Assembly: GCA_913776675.1 (NCBI GenBank)
Contig: CAJYRE010000426.1
Coordinates: 1-6,097, forward strand
Direction of reading: 5' to 3'
Length of the DNA: 6,097 bases
DNA from: Rhizobiaceae bacterium
Lineage (GTDB): Bacteria > Pseudomonadota > Alphaproteobacteria > Rhizobiales > Rhizobiaceae
A program made the position numbers and the translations under genes. Positions 5,722-6,097 of this stretch are shown piece by piece (within the stretch, counting starts at the first letter, position 1; each line of letters begins with the position of its first letter). The notes beneath the pieces are model-generated. The model did no database searches. It had not been told where the DNA came from and saw only the letters and a list, made by a program, of their open reading frames with translations.

Positions 5722-6097
5722 TTAGCCTGCCAGCACCGCCAGCAACAGCAGTGCCACAATATTGGTGATCTTTATGGCCGGGTTGACGGCCGGGCCAGCC
5801 GTATCCTTATAAGGGTCTCCCACGGTATCTCCGGTGACAGAGGCCTTGTGTGCCTCAGAGCCTTTCATGTGACGGGTGCCATCCTTATCGACAAAGCCAT
5901 CTTCAAAGCTTTTCTTGGCATTGTCCCAGGCACCGCCCCCGGAGGTCATGGAAATCGCCACAAACAGACCATTGACAATCACCCCCAGCAAGGATGCGCC
6001 CAAGGCCGCAAAAGCGGACGCCTTCGAACCGGACATCAGCAACACGCCAAAATACACCACCAGCGGTGCCAGAACCGGCAGAAGTGAAGGAATAACC
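5722..6097 (-). CDS. hppA: Proton-translocating inorganic pyrophosphatase, C-terminal part
   Basis: The last 124 residues of a membrane pyrophosphatase, an integral inner-membrane pump that couples pyrophosphate hydrolysis to ion movement. The window edge removes the N-terminal majority. Visible in order are one hydrophobic segment ([21 protein letters not shown]), another ([23 protein letters not shown]), the acidic substrate/Mg motif [14 protein letters not shown], then [26 protein letters not shown], the second conserved catalytic block, and a final transmembrane helix ([15 protein letters not shown]). These blocks are diagnostic of the family. The residue that separates potassium-independent from potassium-dependent types lies outside the window, so the proton-pumping, K-independent assignment rests on what is usual in alphaproteobacteria. 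It converges with bamE and shares its terminator. Confidence 0.95.
   Translation of the reverse strand, partial: VIPSLLPVLAPLVVYFGVLLMSGSKASAFAALGASLLGVIVNGLFVAISMTSGGGAWDNAKKSFEDGFVDKDGTRHMKGSEAHKASVTGDTVGDPYKDTAGPAVNPAIKITNIVALLLLAVLAG

Noticed and set aside
5163..5759. A 198-codon minus-strand open frame antisense to bamE
   Set aside because: It runs through the bidirectional terminator into the hppA 3' end and has no recognisable protein features.

Overview
The window is a conserved housekeeping segment of an alphaproteobacterial chromosome, most likely from the order Hyphomicrobiales and probably the family Rhizobiaceae. The evidence is the gene order (tRNA-Pro, merR-type regulator, ihfA, fabH, plsX, DUF177, bc1-chaperone-type protein, then the outer-membrane lipoprotein bamE and the pyrophosphatase hppA) and the protein sequences themselves. 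GC content is moderate and even. There is no insertion sequence, phage gene, CRISPR array or compositional island, so nothing suggests recent transfer. The species cannot be named from this sequence alone.

Layout. Positions 1-54 hold the 5' part of tRNA-Pro(GGG) on the minus strand, cut by the window edge, with its own promoter at 77-105. Next, all on the minus strand, come a MerR-family regulator (227-754, TTG start, strong terminator at 177-201), ihfA (991-1329, own promoter at 1371-1399), fabH (1531-2502) and plsX (2522-3568). A 203-base gap with several dyads separates plsX from the DUF177 gene (3772-4335), which lies 2 bases from the gene for a ubiquinol-cytochrome c chaperone family protein (4338-4880). 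The 267-base region 4881-5147 is divergent. Beyond it bamE (5148-5654) runs on the plus strand and converges on the C-terminal end of hppA (5722 to the right edge, minus strand). A near-perfect bidirectional terminator separates those two.

How the genes fit together. plsX and fabH form a tight operon: FabH starts fatty-acid synthesis and PlsX commits acyl chains to phospholipid synthesis. The DUF177 protein belongs to a family tied to 23S rRNA/ribosome biogenesis and is often found beside plsX. ihfA encodes a subunit of the nucleoid protein IHF. The chaperone-family protein and the pyrophosphatase serve membrane energetics, and BamE serves outer-membrane assembly.

No new multi-gene system was found. 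The most interesting unexplained signals are regulatory: a 19-base dyad upstream of the merR-type gene whose half resembles a sequence inside the ihfA promoter spacer, and two dyads that coincide with the -35 and -10 of a candidate plsX-fabH promoter.
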